Shown: positions 43,062 to 53,169, counted from the stretch's first letter. The stretch: 64,000 bases of DNA from an uncultured Fodinibius sp. (GCA_913056235.1 CAJXMW010000001.1:124001-188000); one strand, 5' to 3'. Translations and numbers: made by a program. Notes: generated by a model not told the origin, from the letters alone.

Positions 43062-46000
43062 ATGGTTAAGCGAATTTTTTCGACTATTCTGGGCCTCACA
43101 TGGCTGCTATTCTTTATTGCAAATGCCACCGCTCAGTCACCGAATTATTTTAAAGATCGGCTCATCATAAAGTACGAGTCGGAGCAAACTCTCCAACAAC
43201 TCCAAACAAAGCTGAATACTGATCCCCGTACGGCAGTGCAACAAATGCTTGTCATGAATGGCGTGCGTCAAAATCGTCCGCTTATTTCGGATCCACTTCG
43301 ACAAGCACTTCAGCAACGCAACATCCCCTCTGTCGGTGAAGTGCTTCGCATACGGGAAATAACCTTCAGCAGAGAAATCAATCCCATTCAGCTTGCCGCC
43401 AAAATCAGTACTATGCCCGGCGTCGCCTATGCCGAACCTCGGTACATCCGCAAAATGCATCTTACGCCCAACGATCAGCTCGGGAAGTTTGTAGATGCCC
43501 ATAACTTTACCGATGCCTGGGATATCACTCAGGGATCGCAGGATATTGTCATCGCGATTGACGACGGCGGGGTAGGTTATGACCACCCCGACCTGGACGA
43601 CCACCTTTGGGTAAACCAAGATGAAATACCGCTGACCTTGCAGCCACAGGTCGATCAAAATAACGACGGCCAAATTACCTCCACCGAGATCCAACAGTAT
43701 CTCAATGATAATGGAGCAGATTATAACAGCGACGGGAAGATTAACCTGCAGGATGCGCTTGCGGATAACTCCTCATTTATGGACGACACCGACAGTGATA
43801 ATAATAGCTTCACCGACGACCTTTTCGGCTGGGACTTCTGGGCTTCTGGAGGAGTAAGTAGCCCTATTACCAGAGATAATAATCCTTTTCATGACGGTAC
43901 TGATCACGGTACCCACGTCGCGGGCATTGCCGCTGCCGAAACTAATAATGGACCCGATGGCATGGCCGGCGCCGGGTTCAACACAACCTATATGGCCGTG
44001 AAAACGGGTGGTATTCCAGATGATCCCAGCACCCCAGATATCGATGAAAGTCGTGCCATCGGCTTCGGCTTTGAGGGCATTCTTTATGCGGCCAATAACG
44101 GAGCAGATGTCATCAACTGCAGCTGGGGCGGCGCAGGGGCATCCCAGGCCGAGCAGGACATCATCAATCTCGTTACCGATATGGGATCACTGGTCGTGGC
44201 AGCATCGGGCAACGAAGGCATTGGACAAGTAGGCTATCCCGCTGCCTACGACCGGGTGCTGGCCGTAGGCTCGGTTGAACCAAGTGGATCTGCAGCTATC
44301 TACTCCAACTATGGCTACAACCTGGATGTGCTTGCCACTGGCTCGCAAATTCGCAGCACCTCGTATGATGGTGCGTTTGTAGAGAAAACCGGCACCTCCA
44401 TGTCGACGCCTGTCGTCAGTGGTCTCGCTGCTCTTGTCAAAGCGGAACATCCCGGTTGGTCGGCTGATCATATTGGCGCGCAGGTGCGGGCTTCAGCAAC
44501 TTATATTGATGATTCAAACGCCAACCGGCTGGGACATGGCTCAGTAGATGCACTGCGCGCGGTGGATACGAATCTACCCGGGCTCAAAGTTGTTTCTTCC
44601 GACTTTGTCAATGAGCAAGGCGACAAACTATCCCTGGGACAGTCCGGAACCGTCAATCTACAACTGACCAATGTTGGGAGTAGCGGATCCGGAATCGAAC
44701 TCCAGCTGGAAGCCCTTAACGAAAGCGGAATCCAACTGGCAAACGCCTCGCAGTCACTGGGAACCATCGCTACCGGCGATACTGTTCAAACTTCTTTTGA
44801 TATCACTATTACCAACGATTTTGATCTTGACCGAACGCCCACTCTTCGGTTAAACTTTTCTGCCAGTGGCAATAGCTACTCCGATTTTGATGTCATTGAG
44901 TACAACAACTTCTTATACGATGTAATTTCCGGCAATAACGTTAAGACTTCGTTTGCGGCCGACGGTACTATTGGTTTTACCGATCCCCTCTCGGGTACTG
45001 GCGGTGTCGGCTTTATCCCACGAGAACCGCAAGGCAATGGTTATCAGGAAGGTGACAACCTGCTCTTTGAAGGGGGATTGATGCTCTTATACAATGACGA
45101 ACTGTTTGATGCAGTTCGTACACAAAATGGGGTCTCCCGTGATTTCCGGCCCGAGCAAGTATTCTATACCCAGCAAGAAGACAATCAGACCTATGGATAC
45201 GCCCGTTTCTTAACCGATGCTGACACCTCTAAACAGGCATCAATCGAGGTTGAAACCTATGCGCTGGATAATCCTTCCGTTAACAATGTGGTGTTCGTAA
45301 AATACACCATTCACAATCCCAATAACTTTTTTGTGATGGAGGATGTCTATGCCGGCCTGTTCAATGATTGGGATCTCGGCAGCAACTCTGGTAACAACAG
45401 CATTTCATTCAGCGAATCCGACAGCTTGCTCTACGTGTCAGATGAATCTTCAAACAGCTCCCAACCCGTAGCTGCCGTAGCTCATCTTGGCCCAATTTCC
45501 GGAGCTCTTGCCATTGATAATACCATTGAGGGGCAGCAGGATTCGCTCACATTCGGACTCTATGATGGTTTTACGGATACTGAAAAAAGCAATGCCCTTA
45601 CCTCTCAAACAATTCGCACGTCGGTGCAGAATACTGATGTTTCGGCCGTTGTGGCCTCTGGTCCCTATACCATACCACCCAAAGCGGAGGTAACCGTAGG
45701 CTTTGCTTATGCTTTCGGCAATGACCTGGATGAGCTGCGCAATCAAATCGAAAATGCCAGGCAACGCAATCTATTTGCTGTGTCCTCTACCGGACAGGCC
45801 GAGTCGGCAAACATGCCCCAGCAAACCAAGCTGTTTCAAAACTATCCGAATCCGTTCCAGAACAGCACCCGTCTGCGCATTGACCTGCAGCAATCCACCA
45901 AGGTAACACTTACTATTTATAATGCAGTGGGACGCAAAGTGCGAACCCTGGCCGACCGGACGTTCGATTCCGGCTCGCACTTTATCCAATTCAATGCCCA

Positions 46001-46082
46001 GCAGCTCAGCAGCGGCGTTTACTTTGTGCAAATGAAAACTTCCAGCGGCGTGCAAAGTATCCCCATGACGCTCATTAACTGA
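43062..46082 (+). CDS. Secreted S8 subtilisin-like protease with type IX sorting domain
   Basis: The 1006-residue protein has a signal peptide (ending ANATAQ), a propeptide, and an S8 catalytic domain with Asp near residue 168 (VIAIDDGGVGYDHPDL), His near 282 (HGTHVAGIAA) and Ser near 446 (GTSMSTPVVSG). Between the Asp and His lies an Asp-rich insert with dockerin/EF-hand-like loops (DQNNDGQITSTE, DYNSDGKINLQD, DTDSDNNSFTDD). The middle third is beta-rich. The last 80 residues (NYPNPFQNSTRLRIDL..., ending FVQMKTSSGVQSIPMTLIN) form a type A T9SS sorting domain, so it is exported by PorSS and anchored or released at the surface. Confidence 0.93.
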   Translation: MVKRIFSTILGLTWLLFFIANATAQSPNYFKDRLIIKYESEQTLQQLQTKLNTDPRTAVQQMLVMNGVRQNRPLISDPLRQALQQRNIPSVGEVLRIREITFSREINPIQLAAKISTMPGVAYAEPRYIRKMHLTPNDQLGKFVDAHNFTDAWDITQGSQDIVIAIDDGGVGYDHPDLDDHLWVNQDEIPLTLQPQVDQNNDGQITSTEIQQYLNDNGADYNSDGKINLQDALADNSSFMDDTDSDNNSFTDDLFGWDFWASGGVSSPITRDNNPFHDGTDHGTHVAGIAAAETNNGPDGMAGAGFNTTYMAVKTGGIPDDPSTPDIDESRAIGFGFEGILYAANNGADVINCSWGGAGASQAEQDIINLVTDMGSLVVAASGNEGIGQVGYPAAYDRVLAVGSVEPSGSAAIYSNYGYNLDVLATGSQIRSTSYDGAFVEKTGTSMSTPVVSGLAALVKAEHPGWSADHIGAQVRASATYIDDSNANRLGHGSVDALRAVDTNLPGLKVVSSDFVNEQGDKLSLGQSGTVNLQLTNVGSSGSGIELQLEALNESGIQLANASQSLGTIATGDTVQTSFDITITNDFDLDRTPTLRLNFSASGNSYSDFDVIEYNNFLYDVISGNNVKTSFAADGTIGFTDPLSGTGGVGFIPREPQGNGYQEGDNLLFEGGLMLLYNDELFDAVRTQNGVSRDFRPEQVFYTQQEDNQTYGYARFLTDADTSKQASIEVETYALDNPSVNNVVFVKYTIHNPNNFFVMEDVYAGLFNDWDLGSNSGNNSISFSESDSLLYVSDESSNSSQPVAAVAHLGPISGALAIDNTIEGQQDSLTFGLYDGFTDTEKSNALTSQTIRTSVQNTDVSAVVASGPYTIPPKAEVTVGFAYAFGNDLDELRNQIENARQRNLFAVSSTGQAESANMPQQTKLFQNYPNPFQNSTRLRIDLQQSTKVTLTIYNAVGRKVRTLADRTFDSGSHFIQFNAQQLSSGVYFVQMKTSSGVQSIPMTLIN

Positions 46083-46091
46083 TGACAGCCC

Positions 46092-46634
46092 CTACTTCGA
46101 CTTGTCCTTTTTGTGAGCGTTGCGATTTTGTTCCGAAACTTTAAGCCGCATTTCACGACGTTTTTCGGCCTGTTCATAGCGCTCTTTCTCAAAATCAGTT
46201 TCGGGAATAATCTCGGACACCGGAACTGTTTTGCCGTCAGCATCCACAGCCACGAATGTATAGAAAGAGGTCGTACACAGCCGCCGCTCACCGGTGCGAA
46301 GGTTCTCTGCATAGACCTCCATGGCAATTTCCATCGAGGATGTAAATGTGCGTGTAACTTCACCTTCGATAACCACGACTTCGCCAAGCTTGATTGCATT
46401 TTTGAACTCGATGCTGTCGGCCGCTACGGTAACAACGTTGCGGTTGCAATGCCGCTGGGCCGAAATGGCTGAGCAGACATCCATCCACTGCATCAGACGT
46501 CCACCCATAAGATTTCCAAGCGGATTAGTATCATTGGGCATCACCAGCTCATTCATCCGCACGCGGGAGGCAGAAACGGTTTTCTCATTGGAGTCGGAAT
46601 TTACACGAGGCGTCTGTTCGAATCGGTTCGTCAT
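46092..46634 (-). CDS. Acyl-CoA thioesterase, hotdog fold (YciA-like)
   Basis: The 180-residue protein has one hotdog domain: VMPNDTNPLGNLMGGRLMQWMD (substrate-binding helix with the catalytic Asp region), DSIEFKNAIKLGEVVVIEGEVTRT, and SSMEIAMEVYAENL. YciA-type enzymes hydrolyse short to medium acyl-CoAs in the cytosol. The C-terminal 40 residues are charged and helical. It converges with the subtilase gene, 9 bp apart, and diverges from the hydrolase gene. Confidence 0.9.
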   Translation of the reverse strand: MTNRFEQTPRVNSDSNEKTVSASRVRMNELVMPNDTNPLGNLMGGRLMQWMDVCSAISAQRHCNRNVVTVAADSIEFKNAIKLGEVVVIEGEVTRTFTSSMEIAMEVYAENLRTGERRLCTTSFYTFVAVDADGKTVPVSEIIPETDFEKERYEQAEKRREMRLKVSEQNRNAHKKDKSK

Positions 46635-46782
46635 AAAATACTGTTTTAGTAATTGTTAGATCCAAGATAATGGTTAGAGCACTCAAAAGTAGAAGGTTGG
46701 CACCAAAAATCGCCAACCTTAATGAAGAGTTGATGAAAACAGCAGGGCCAATTATACTTGTTGCTAAAATGATCGCTGATTT

Positions 46783-47736
46783 ATGAAAACAAACCTTCGT
46801 CACGTCCCCGCTTTTATTTCACCCCGCTGGTATTTCAACGGTCATATGCATACCGTGACCCGATCACTTACCGGTGATACCAATCCGCCAGCTGTTGAGC
46901 GCATCGAGATCCCAACACCCGACGACGACTTCCTGGAGCTCGACTGCGCCATCAAACCGGACTCAGATGAAATAATTGTCTTGTTCCACGGGCTAGAAGG
47001 ATCCACCGATCGGTATTACATTGTGGAAACCATGAAGACGCTCCTCGAAAATGACTTCTCCGTAGTGGCGGTCAACTTTCGCAGCTGCGGATCAAAATTG
47101 AATAACCAGCCCCGCTTTTATCATTCGGGAGAAACCAACGATTACCGCACAGTTTTCCGATGGATCCGGCAGCAATATCCCAATAAGAAAATGGGGGCGG
47201 TGGGCTTTTCACTGGGCGGCAATGCGTTGGTCAAGTATCTGTCTGAAGAAGCCGGCAGCACGCCCCTGCAGGCCGCCGTGGCGATATCGGTACCCTACGA
47301 CCTGCGGTTGGGATCGATCTTGCTATCCAGCGGTATTCACCGGCTATACGGATATTACTTTCTGCGCACGCTCACCGAAAAGCTCGAAAAGAAACGTCAA
47401 CAGTTCCCCGATCTACCCTCCTTTTCGGGATCCACAATCTACGACTTTGACGATCAGGTCACGGCCCCTATTCACGGATTCGACGGGGCCGATGATTATT
47501 ACGAGCAATGTTCAGCGCGACGGTTTGTCGAAGACATAACAACCCACACCTTGCTGGTTCACAGCCACGAAGACCCGATGTGCCCTATAGAGGCGATGCC
47601 GCTGGCAAAAATCAATCAAAACAAATTCACCGACTACATCATTACTGATAGTGGCGGGCATGTGGGATTTCGAAGCAAACCCAAGGGATGGCTACAGTTT
47701 GTCATCGAAAATTACCTGAGCAGCAATCTTAGATAG
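46783..47736 (+). CDS. YheT-like alpha/beta hydrolase
   Basis: The 317-residue protein follows the YheT/ABHD family: FISPRWYFNGHMHTV at the start, VLFHGLEGSTDRYYI (oxyanion region), the nucleophile elbow GFSLGGNALVKYL, PMCPIEAMP with the acidic region, and a C-terminal GGHVGF holding the catalytic His. All three catalytic elements appear present. The natural ester or thioester substrate is unknown. Confidence 0.9.
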   Translation: MKTNLRHVPAFISPRWYFNGHMHTVTRSLTGDTNPPAVERIEIPTPDDDFLELDCAIKPDSDEIIVLFHGLEGSTDRYYIVETMKTLLENDFSVVAVNFRSCGSKLNNQPRFYHSGETNDYRTVFRWIRQQYPNKKMGAVGFSLGGNALVKYLSEEAGSTPLQAAVAISVPYDLRLGSILLSSGIHRLYGYYFLRTLTEKLEKKRQQFPDLPSFSGSTIYDFDDQVTAPIHGFDGADDYYEQCSARRFVEDITTHTLLVHSHEDPMCPIEAMPLAKINQNKFTDYIITDSGGHVGFRSKPKGWLQFVIENYLSSNLR

Positions 47737-47791
47737 AAGAACATAATATTGCTCTCTTCTTAGTCAAAGCTCAAAAATAGATACTGATTAG

Positions 47792-47838
47792 CACGATTTA
47801 TCGTGTTATTACATCAAAAATCACATGGAAATGTGATT
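47792..47838. promoter_or_regulatory. Two adjacent small palindromes upstream of the GWxTD gene
   Basis: CACGA-TTTA-TCGTG (47792-47805) and AATCACAT-GGAA-ATGTGATT (47819-47838) lie 60-110 bp upstream of the ATG at 47901. The second has the TCACA/TGTGA words of a Crp-type site but in inverted order, so it is not a canonical Crp box. Either may be an operator or the terminator-like end of the hydrolase transcript. Confidence 0.35.
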
Positions 47839-47900
47839 AAAGTCTAGCTTCGCTTTTGTTATATAAAAATGAGGAAAAGAATCAACAATCGTCTGTCTAT

Positions 47901-49772
47901 ATGCCTTCATCAAGTAACCACACTTCTCTACTACGCCCAACAATTATTGGACTCTTGGGACTTTTAATAACAATCAACCTGCAGGCCCAAACCACCAATG
48001 CAGACTCGACGTGGCAGAAAACCTTTGAGAAAAATCTGAACCAGGCAAGTCAGCTTTCTGAATCTGGACAAACAGATTTATCACTAGCTCTTACGCTGTT
48101 AGAAACGGCAGCCCAGTATAACGCCGCCACCTATTATGAACCTATTAGCAAGTTTTACATCCGCAGCGTAAGACAGTCCTCTTTTGAGAAAAATCCAAAG
48201 GTAGTACGGCAGGAAGCTGAACGTATAATCCCCCTTCTGGCGGATTCTAGTCAAAAAAAGTGGCAGATGTTTATCAAAAATAATAATGACAGGCTCGTCA
48301 ATAACATAGTACAATTCTGGGAGTCCAATGATCCTGTACTTTCATCTCCAACAAATGAGCGGCTTATTGAACACTAGCAACGTATCACCTATGCCCGCAC
48401 CCATTTTACCAAGAATAAAAAATCGCCATACGGGACTGACGATCGTGGCACAATTTACGTCCGATTTGGACGGCCGGACCTCCAGTTCGATCGGACTATT
48501 ACGGTTGATTATACCAGTTCCACTTCTATTGAACAAAATGTACAGTTTAGAAACGGTCGGGCCCCTGAATTTGATATTGTGATTTGGCGATATTTAGGCA
48601 GCGACACGCAGGAAGAACATCTGCATCTGTTTGGAAAGCGAAAGGGCATTGGCACCTTTGGCCTCCGGAAGAGTGTATTAGAAATCATGAACTTTGACAT
48701 GCAGACAAACATCGTAGAGGGCACGAACCCAATGGGGCCAATTAATCGCCAACGAGTAGCGCGCCAAGTTTACTTGCTTGGTGCCTTTGAACGACTTTCA
48801 GCTTATAGTCCGAGCTTTTCCAATCAATACTCATATTTGACAACCAAAGACCTAACCAGGACACGAGTATCATTTTTAGAGTGGGCGTTTGAAGGATTCT
48901 TGTCTCACCAAAACAAAGAGGTTACAAACCAGACAACAACTATTCCCGAATATAAAAGATTACAGCCGAAATTTTCTACGTACGAATTCCGTGACCAAGA
49001 GGGGAATGTTGAATTTAACTTTGCCTTTGATCCCGGCATTACCGAGCGGCTTCATCAAAACAAGCGATCACTATCATTCTATGGAGACAGTTTGACGCTC
49101 AATTTAGGTTTGGAAGCCTTCCGAAAATCCGGTCCCAAAGTCTTTTCTCAAACCTATCCGTTCCAGCTCTCCAGTAAAAATGTTTCGTCCCCTATCATGT
49201 ACACGATTAAAGATCCGGGACAAACTTCAGTTGTATTTACTTGCGAAGTTGTAAACCCGGCACTGTCAGATATGAATTTAGCTTCTAACATTGCCGAGGC
49301 TACCTCTAGTTCACTGCTCTGGGCTTCGGGACGTAAAAAACTTTCGATCCCTAAGCCTTCTATTGATCCTAACCAGTTTGATGTCAGCGATATCGTACTG
49401 GCCGACCAACAAGAAACGACATCCGGTAGCCGAATCCCCATCAAGCCCAATCTCTCCCATCAGTTCAAAAAAGATTCCCAGGCGATGATTTATTTTGAGG
49501 CTTACAACGTACCCGATGGTGGTTATAAAACGACCTATCACTTCGAGAAGGATCGCTTCCTGTTTGGCCCTAAAAAAATAGATGAAAAAGCAGAAATCAC
49601 GTTGTTAAGCGAAAAAACAGAGGGACGAGATAGCCAGCTCTTTAGTATTCCTCTGCAAGGTATCGATACCGGAGAATATACACTGATATTTGAATTTCAG
49701 CCGCTCAGCAAGCCCGGGCAAACCATCCAGCGAAAAATCACAATCCAAATATCAAAAGAGCCGCAAACATAG
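47901..49772 (+). pseudogene. GWxTD-domain protein interrupted by one TAG codon
   Basis: From the ATG at 47901 (an earlier start at 47856 is possible) a signal peptide (LLRPTIIGLLGLLITINLQAQ) leads into a TPR-like helical region and then NERLIEH, TAG (48375-48377), QRITYARTHF. The same frame continues without other defects through YGTDDRGTIYVRFGRPDL (the GWxTD core) and a beta-rich C-terminal part to 49772. In the family the stop position is a Trp (EHWxR), so a single TGG-to-TAG change explains it. The rest is intact, about 620 codons in all. It may be a recent nonsense mutation, a sequencing error or readthrough. The family is outer-membrane/periplasmic with unknown function. Confidence 0.88.
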
Positions 49773-49865
49773 GGCTTACCAGTTGAGGACCATTTGCAGG
49801 AATGGTAGTTTGGGAGATGATGTTTTCGAGACTAATCTTAAATATTTAATCTCATAATTAGATAC

Positions 49866-50822
49866 ATGGTTATCATTGTTGGGGCGGGACCCATTGGGCT
49901 GGCGACTGCCATTGAACTGAAACGACGCAACATTCCCTCCAAGATTATTGAGCGTGGCTGCTTGGTCAATAGCATTTTTAATTATCCCAAAGATATGACG
50001 TTTTTCTCCACCTCGGAGCGACTGGAGATCGGCGGCGTGCCCTTTATTTCACATAATCCCAAGCCAACGCGCCGCGAAGCACTGGAATATTATCGCCGTG
50101 CTGCCGAGAGCTACGAGCTGGATGTAAACCTCTACGAGGAAGTACAGGAGATCAACGGAGATGACGGTGCTTTTACCGTAACAACCGATAAGGACGACTA
50201 CGAGGCATCAAAAGTAGTGGTGGCAACTGGATTTTACGACATCCCAAAAATGATGAACATTCCCGGCGAAGAGCTTGACAAGGTGAAGCACTACTATGAT
50301 GAAGCCCACGCTTACGCCTGGCAGGATGTATTAGTAATCGGCGGTGGCAATTCGGCTGTGGATGCAGCCCTCGAAACCTACAGATCACATGCCAACGTGA
50401 CGCTGGCCGTTCGGGATGACGATATTAAAGAATCCGTCAAATACTGGGTGAAACCGGATATCAAAAATCGCATCAAAAACGATGAGATCACCGGCTACTT
50501 TAACACCGAGGTGAAAGAGATTAAACCCAAAGAAGTGGTACTCGATACTCCAGAGGGCACCAAAACCATCCCCAATGATTTTGTACTGGCCATGACCGGT
50601 TACCAACCCAATTTTGAGCTAATGCAACAATTTGGCATCGAACTTACAGATGACGAAGACCGAATGCCGGTTTATTCAGATGAATCCCTGGAAACGAACC
50701 GCGATGGCGTATATGTGGCGGGGGTCGTCTGTGGCGGGATGGACACCAGCAGCCTGTTTATTGAAAATACGCGTATACATGCTGAACATATTGCTGGCGA
50801 TATCGAGTCCAAGCTAAATTAA
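49866..50822 (+). CDS. ypdA: YpdA-family flavoprotein disulfide reductase (bacillithiol system)
   Basis: The 318-residue FAD/NADPH oxidoreductase has the FAD motif VGAGPIGLATAIE, NYPKDMTFFSTSERLEIGG, the NADPH motif VLVIGGGNSAVDAALE, and the C-terminal GVYVAGVVCGG. There is no CxxC redox pair, as in YpdA/Bdr, which reduces bacillithiol disulfide with NADPH. This points to bacillithiol as the main low-molecular-weight thiol here. Monocistronic, followed by a 260-bp gap. Confidence 0.92.
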   Translation: MVIIVGAGPIGLATAIELKRRNIPSKIIERGCLVNSIFNYPKDMTFFSTSERLEIGGVPFISHNPKPTRREALEYYRRAAESYELDVNLYEEVQEINGDDGAFTVTTDKDDYEASKVVVATGFYDIPKMMNIPGEELDKVKHYYDEAHAYAWQDVLVIGGGNSAVDAALETYRSHANVTLAVRDDDIKESVKYWVKPDIKNRIKNDEITGYFNTEVKEIKPKEVVLDTPEGTKTIPNDFVLAMTGYQPNFELMQQFGIELTDDEDRMPVYSDESLETNRDGVYVAGVVCGGMDTSSLFIENTRIHAEHIAGDIESKLN

Positions 50823-50912
50823 TATCATCAACCTGATTGATTACACTAGGGAACGTGAATCTTGGACATTTTCTCACAGCCAGGTAATTTTAACGATAGA
50901 GAGGTAGAAACA

Positions 50913-50940
50913 AAGATCTCTCCCGTTGGTCGAGATGACA
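50913..50940. repeat. Dispersed repeat, family B, copy 5
   Basis: AAGATCTCTCCCGTTGGTCG then AGATGACA lies between ypdA and the Crp/Fnr-like gene. Nothing else is seen in the gap 50823-51080. Confidence 0.6.
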
Positions 50941-51080
50941 CGTCATAATTATGTATATCCGTCATTAAAAATAAGCGCTTAAGAAATCTTCATTTTTATA
51001 GCGCTACCCCTTGTGCTCTTTTACAATCCCCCATTGAAATGGTAGATTAATATCAGCGTATGAATTATGTCCATTGACTA

Positions 51081-51647
51081 ATGTCAAATTGGAAAAAATC
51101 TTATCTCTCGTTCGACGACGAGCTTTTTTCAATTCTTGACATTGACGATTTCAAAGCACAGTGCGACCTCCTAACCTACGACAAGAATGAAAAGATAGCA
51201 GTAGCTGGCGAAATTCATTCCAATTTTTACTACCTCGAAGAAGGATTGGTCTGCTGTACTGACTTTTCGGAAAACAGAACGCTCTGGTTTGAAAACGAGC
51301 ACGGATTCTTTACCTGTGCGCAGAGCTTTGTCTACGAGAACCGTTCCACGAAAGAAATCAAGTGCCTGGAACCTTGCCGGGTATATCGATTGGAGAAAAC
51401 CACACTGCGAAAGCTATGCGACAATCATAAGAAATGGTCACGCTGGTGGATACAACTGCTGGAACATCAATATGTTCGGCTTCAATTCTTTCAGGAAGAA
51501 TTTTTACCCAAAAGTGCCGCTGAGCGCTACCATCTACTCGTTGAAATGATGCCTGATCTTACATCACGAATTCCACTCAAAAATATCGCCTCGTTTTTGG
51601 GCATTTCCCAAGTTTCCCTGAGCCGAATCCGGTCTGGCAAACAGTAA
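51081..51647 (+). CDS. Crp/Fnr-family transcriptional regulator
   Basis: The 188-residue regulator has an N-terminal cNMP-binding-type beta barrel (KIAVAGEIHSNFYYLEEGLV...) and a C-terminal winged helix ending with recognition helix LKNIASFLGISQVSLSRIR. The cAMP phosphate-binding cassette (FGE...RxA) is absent; the corresponding stretch is FTCAQSFVYENRSTKE, so cAMP binding is not expected. It is typical of the many Bacteroidota Crp-like regulators of unknown ligand. A FAD monooxygenase gene follows 108 bp downstream and is a possible target. Confidence 0.88.
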   Translation: MSNWKKSYLSFDDELFSILDIDDFKAQCDLLTYDKNEKIAVAGEIHSNFYYLEEGLVCCTDFSENRTLWFENEHGFFTCAQSFVYENRSTKEIKCLEPCRVYRLEKTTLRKLCDNHKKWSRWWIQLLEHQYVRLQFFQEEFLPKSAAERYHLLVEMMPDLTSRIPLKNIASFLGISQVSLSRIRSGKQ

Positions 51648-51755
51648 GGGCCATTTTTTAACATATGTAAATGATTTAGGCGCTGCTCAACCCGATATTC
51701 TATTCAAGAAAAAGTATAAAGTCCTATCGCTGTAATGTGAAAATCAAACAGATTT

Positions 51756-52907
51756 GTGATGCAAGATTTAGATATTCTAATCGTGGGCGCTGGCGTTGCC
51801 GGGTTAACCTGTAGCAGCTTGCTGCTTCAACACGGGATCAAACCAACCGTCATCGAAAGAGAAGAGGAAAAGCATTTTAATAAGTCGGGATATATGCTTG
51901 GCTTGTTACCCCTGGGAGGCCGAGTGCTAAATGCTATGGATGCACGGGATGCGTTCTTTGCCAACAGTGTACAGATGGAACAGTACGAAATCCACAAAGA
52001 GACCGGGGAACTGGTAAAAGGCTATCCACTTGATTTTATCAACAAACAATTTGGGTCTTATCGAGGAATTTCGCGTACTAGTTTAATTGATATCTTGCTT
52101 GCAAAAAGCAAACAGGATACCATCCGGTACGGCACCACGGTCAAAAACATGGAGCAGCAAACTAATGGCGTAGATGTTACATTCTCGGATGGTCGCAGCC
52201 AACACTTTGATGTAGTAATTATAGCCGATGGAATTCACTCTGAGACGCGCAAACAGATCCTGGAGGATGATGAGTTTGCATATAAAGATACTGGCTGGGG
52301 CGGCTGGGTAACCTGGCTGGATATCGATCCCATTGCATCCTATAAAGAATATTGGGGCGCAGGCAGTTTCCTGGGACTTTATCCTGTAGAAGATAAAATC
52401 GGCGTCTTTCTGGGTGGGCCTGTTGATGAAATAAAAAAGAAAGGGCTAACTTCCTTTATAAGTGAAGTCAAAAGCAATATTGCTGATGATTTTAGCATGC
52501 CCAACCAAGCGCTTGACAGCTTCAACTCCAAAAAAGATCCGTTCTTCTGGGAATTCCATGACTGTCGATCCCAAACCTGGCACAAACAAAACGTAGTATT
52601 GCTTGGCGACGCTGCTACAGGCTTCTTACCGACGGCCGGCGTAGGCGCTTCGATGGCGATGGATTCGGCCGCTGCACTTGTCGATGAGCTGACAAGAATG
52701 GATAAAAATCATATTCCCTACGGTTTAACCTTATTTAGCAAGCGCCAGAAAAAACGCGTGGAAAAAGCCCAAAAGGATTCCAGAGAGCTCGGTAAAATGA
52801 TGTTCGTTGACTCTTCAATCATCTCAGGAGTACGGAATAAATTGCTTCCATTCTACAGTTTACAACAAATGTTATCTGATCTCACCGATGTTATGGAAGG
52901 AGAATAA
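51756..52907 (+). CDS. FAD-dependent aromatic monooxygenase-like protein
   Basis: The 383-residue flavoprotein is of the PHBH/UbiH class A type: ILIVGAGVAGLTCSSLLL (FAD dinucleotide motif), DVVIIADGIHSETR (DG motif), and VVLLGDAATGFLPTAGVGASMAMD (GD motif). Such enzymes hydroxylate aromatic or polyketide-like rings or cleave antibiotics such as tetracycline; the substrate cannot be read. It follows the Crp/Fnr-like regulator. Confidence 0.88.
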   Translation: MMQDLDILIVGAGVAGLTCSSLLLQHGIKPTVIEREEEKHFNKSGYMLGLLPLGGRVLNAMDARDAFFANSVQMEQYEIHKETGELVKGYPLDFINKQFGSYRGISRTSLIDILLAKSKQDTIRYGTTVKNMEQQTNGVDVTFSDGRSQHFDVVIIADGIHSETRKQILEDDEFAYKDTGWGGWVTWLDIDPIASYKEYWGAGSFLGLYPVEDKIGVFLGGPVDEIKKKGLTSFISEVKSNIADDFSMPNQALDSFNSKKDPFFWEFHDCRSQTWHKQNVVLLGDAATGFLPTAGVGASMAMDSAAALVDELTRMDKNHIPYGLTLFSKRQKKRVEKAQKDSRELGKMMFVDSSIISGVRNKLLPFYSLQQMLSDLTDVMEGE

Positions 52908-53066
52908 TGTATCCGGCAGGATTAAACTACTAACCAAGAAAAAACTTTACAACAAGGCCTTCTTCATCAAAATAAAAGTATCTGTGGTTAGATTGCCTGA
53001 ATTTAGAATGGCACTATTTACAAAAAAAGGAAGGCAATCGGTGCTGCGCAAATACCCATAAAAAAA

Positions 53067-53169
53067 GAGAGGGTAAGCAACCTACATCACGCCGCTACAA
53101 CCTCCTACCGCTGCTACCTTCCGGTCCTGACGGAGTTGAGAGGGAGCTGGCTGCGTAGGGCCTACCCTC
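53067..53169 (-). ncRNA. ffs: Signal recognition particle RNA, small bacterial type
   Basis: On the minus strand the RNA has GAGGGTAGG at the 5' end pairing with CCTACC/TACCCTC near the 3' end, and the universal apical SRP domain GTCAGGACCGGAAGGTAGCAGC, where the GGAA loop and the symmetric internal loop bind Ffh. It is followed by T7 (53060-53066), an intrinsic terminator. Length is about 103 nt, as for the 4.5S RNA. From 52908 to 53066 there is no other gene. Confidence 0.92.

Noticed and set aside
47819..47838. Possible Crp box before the GWxTD gene
   Set aside because: The half-sites are in inverted order (TCACA...TGTGA) relative to a Crp site, so I list it only as a palindrome.
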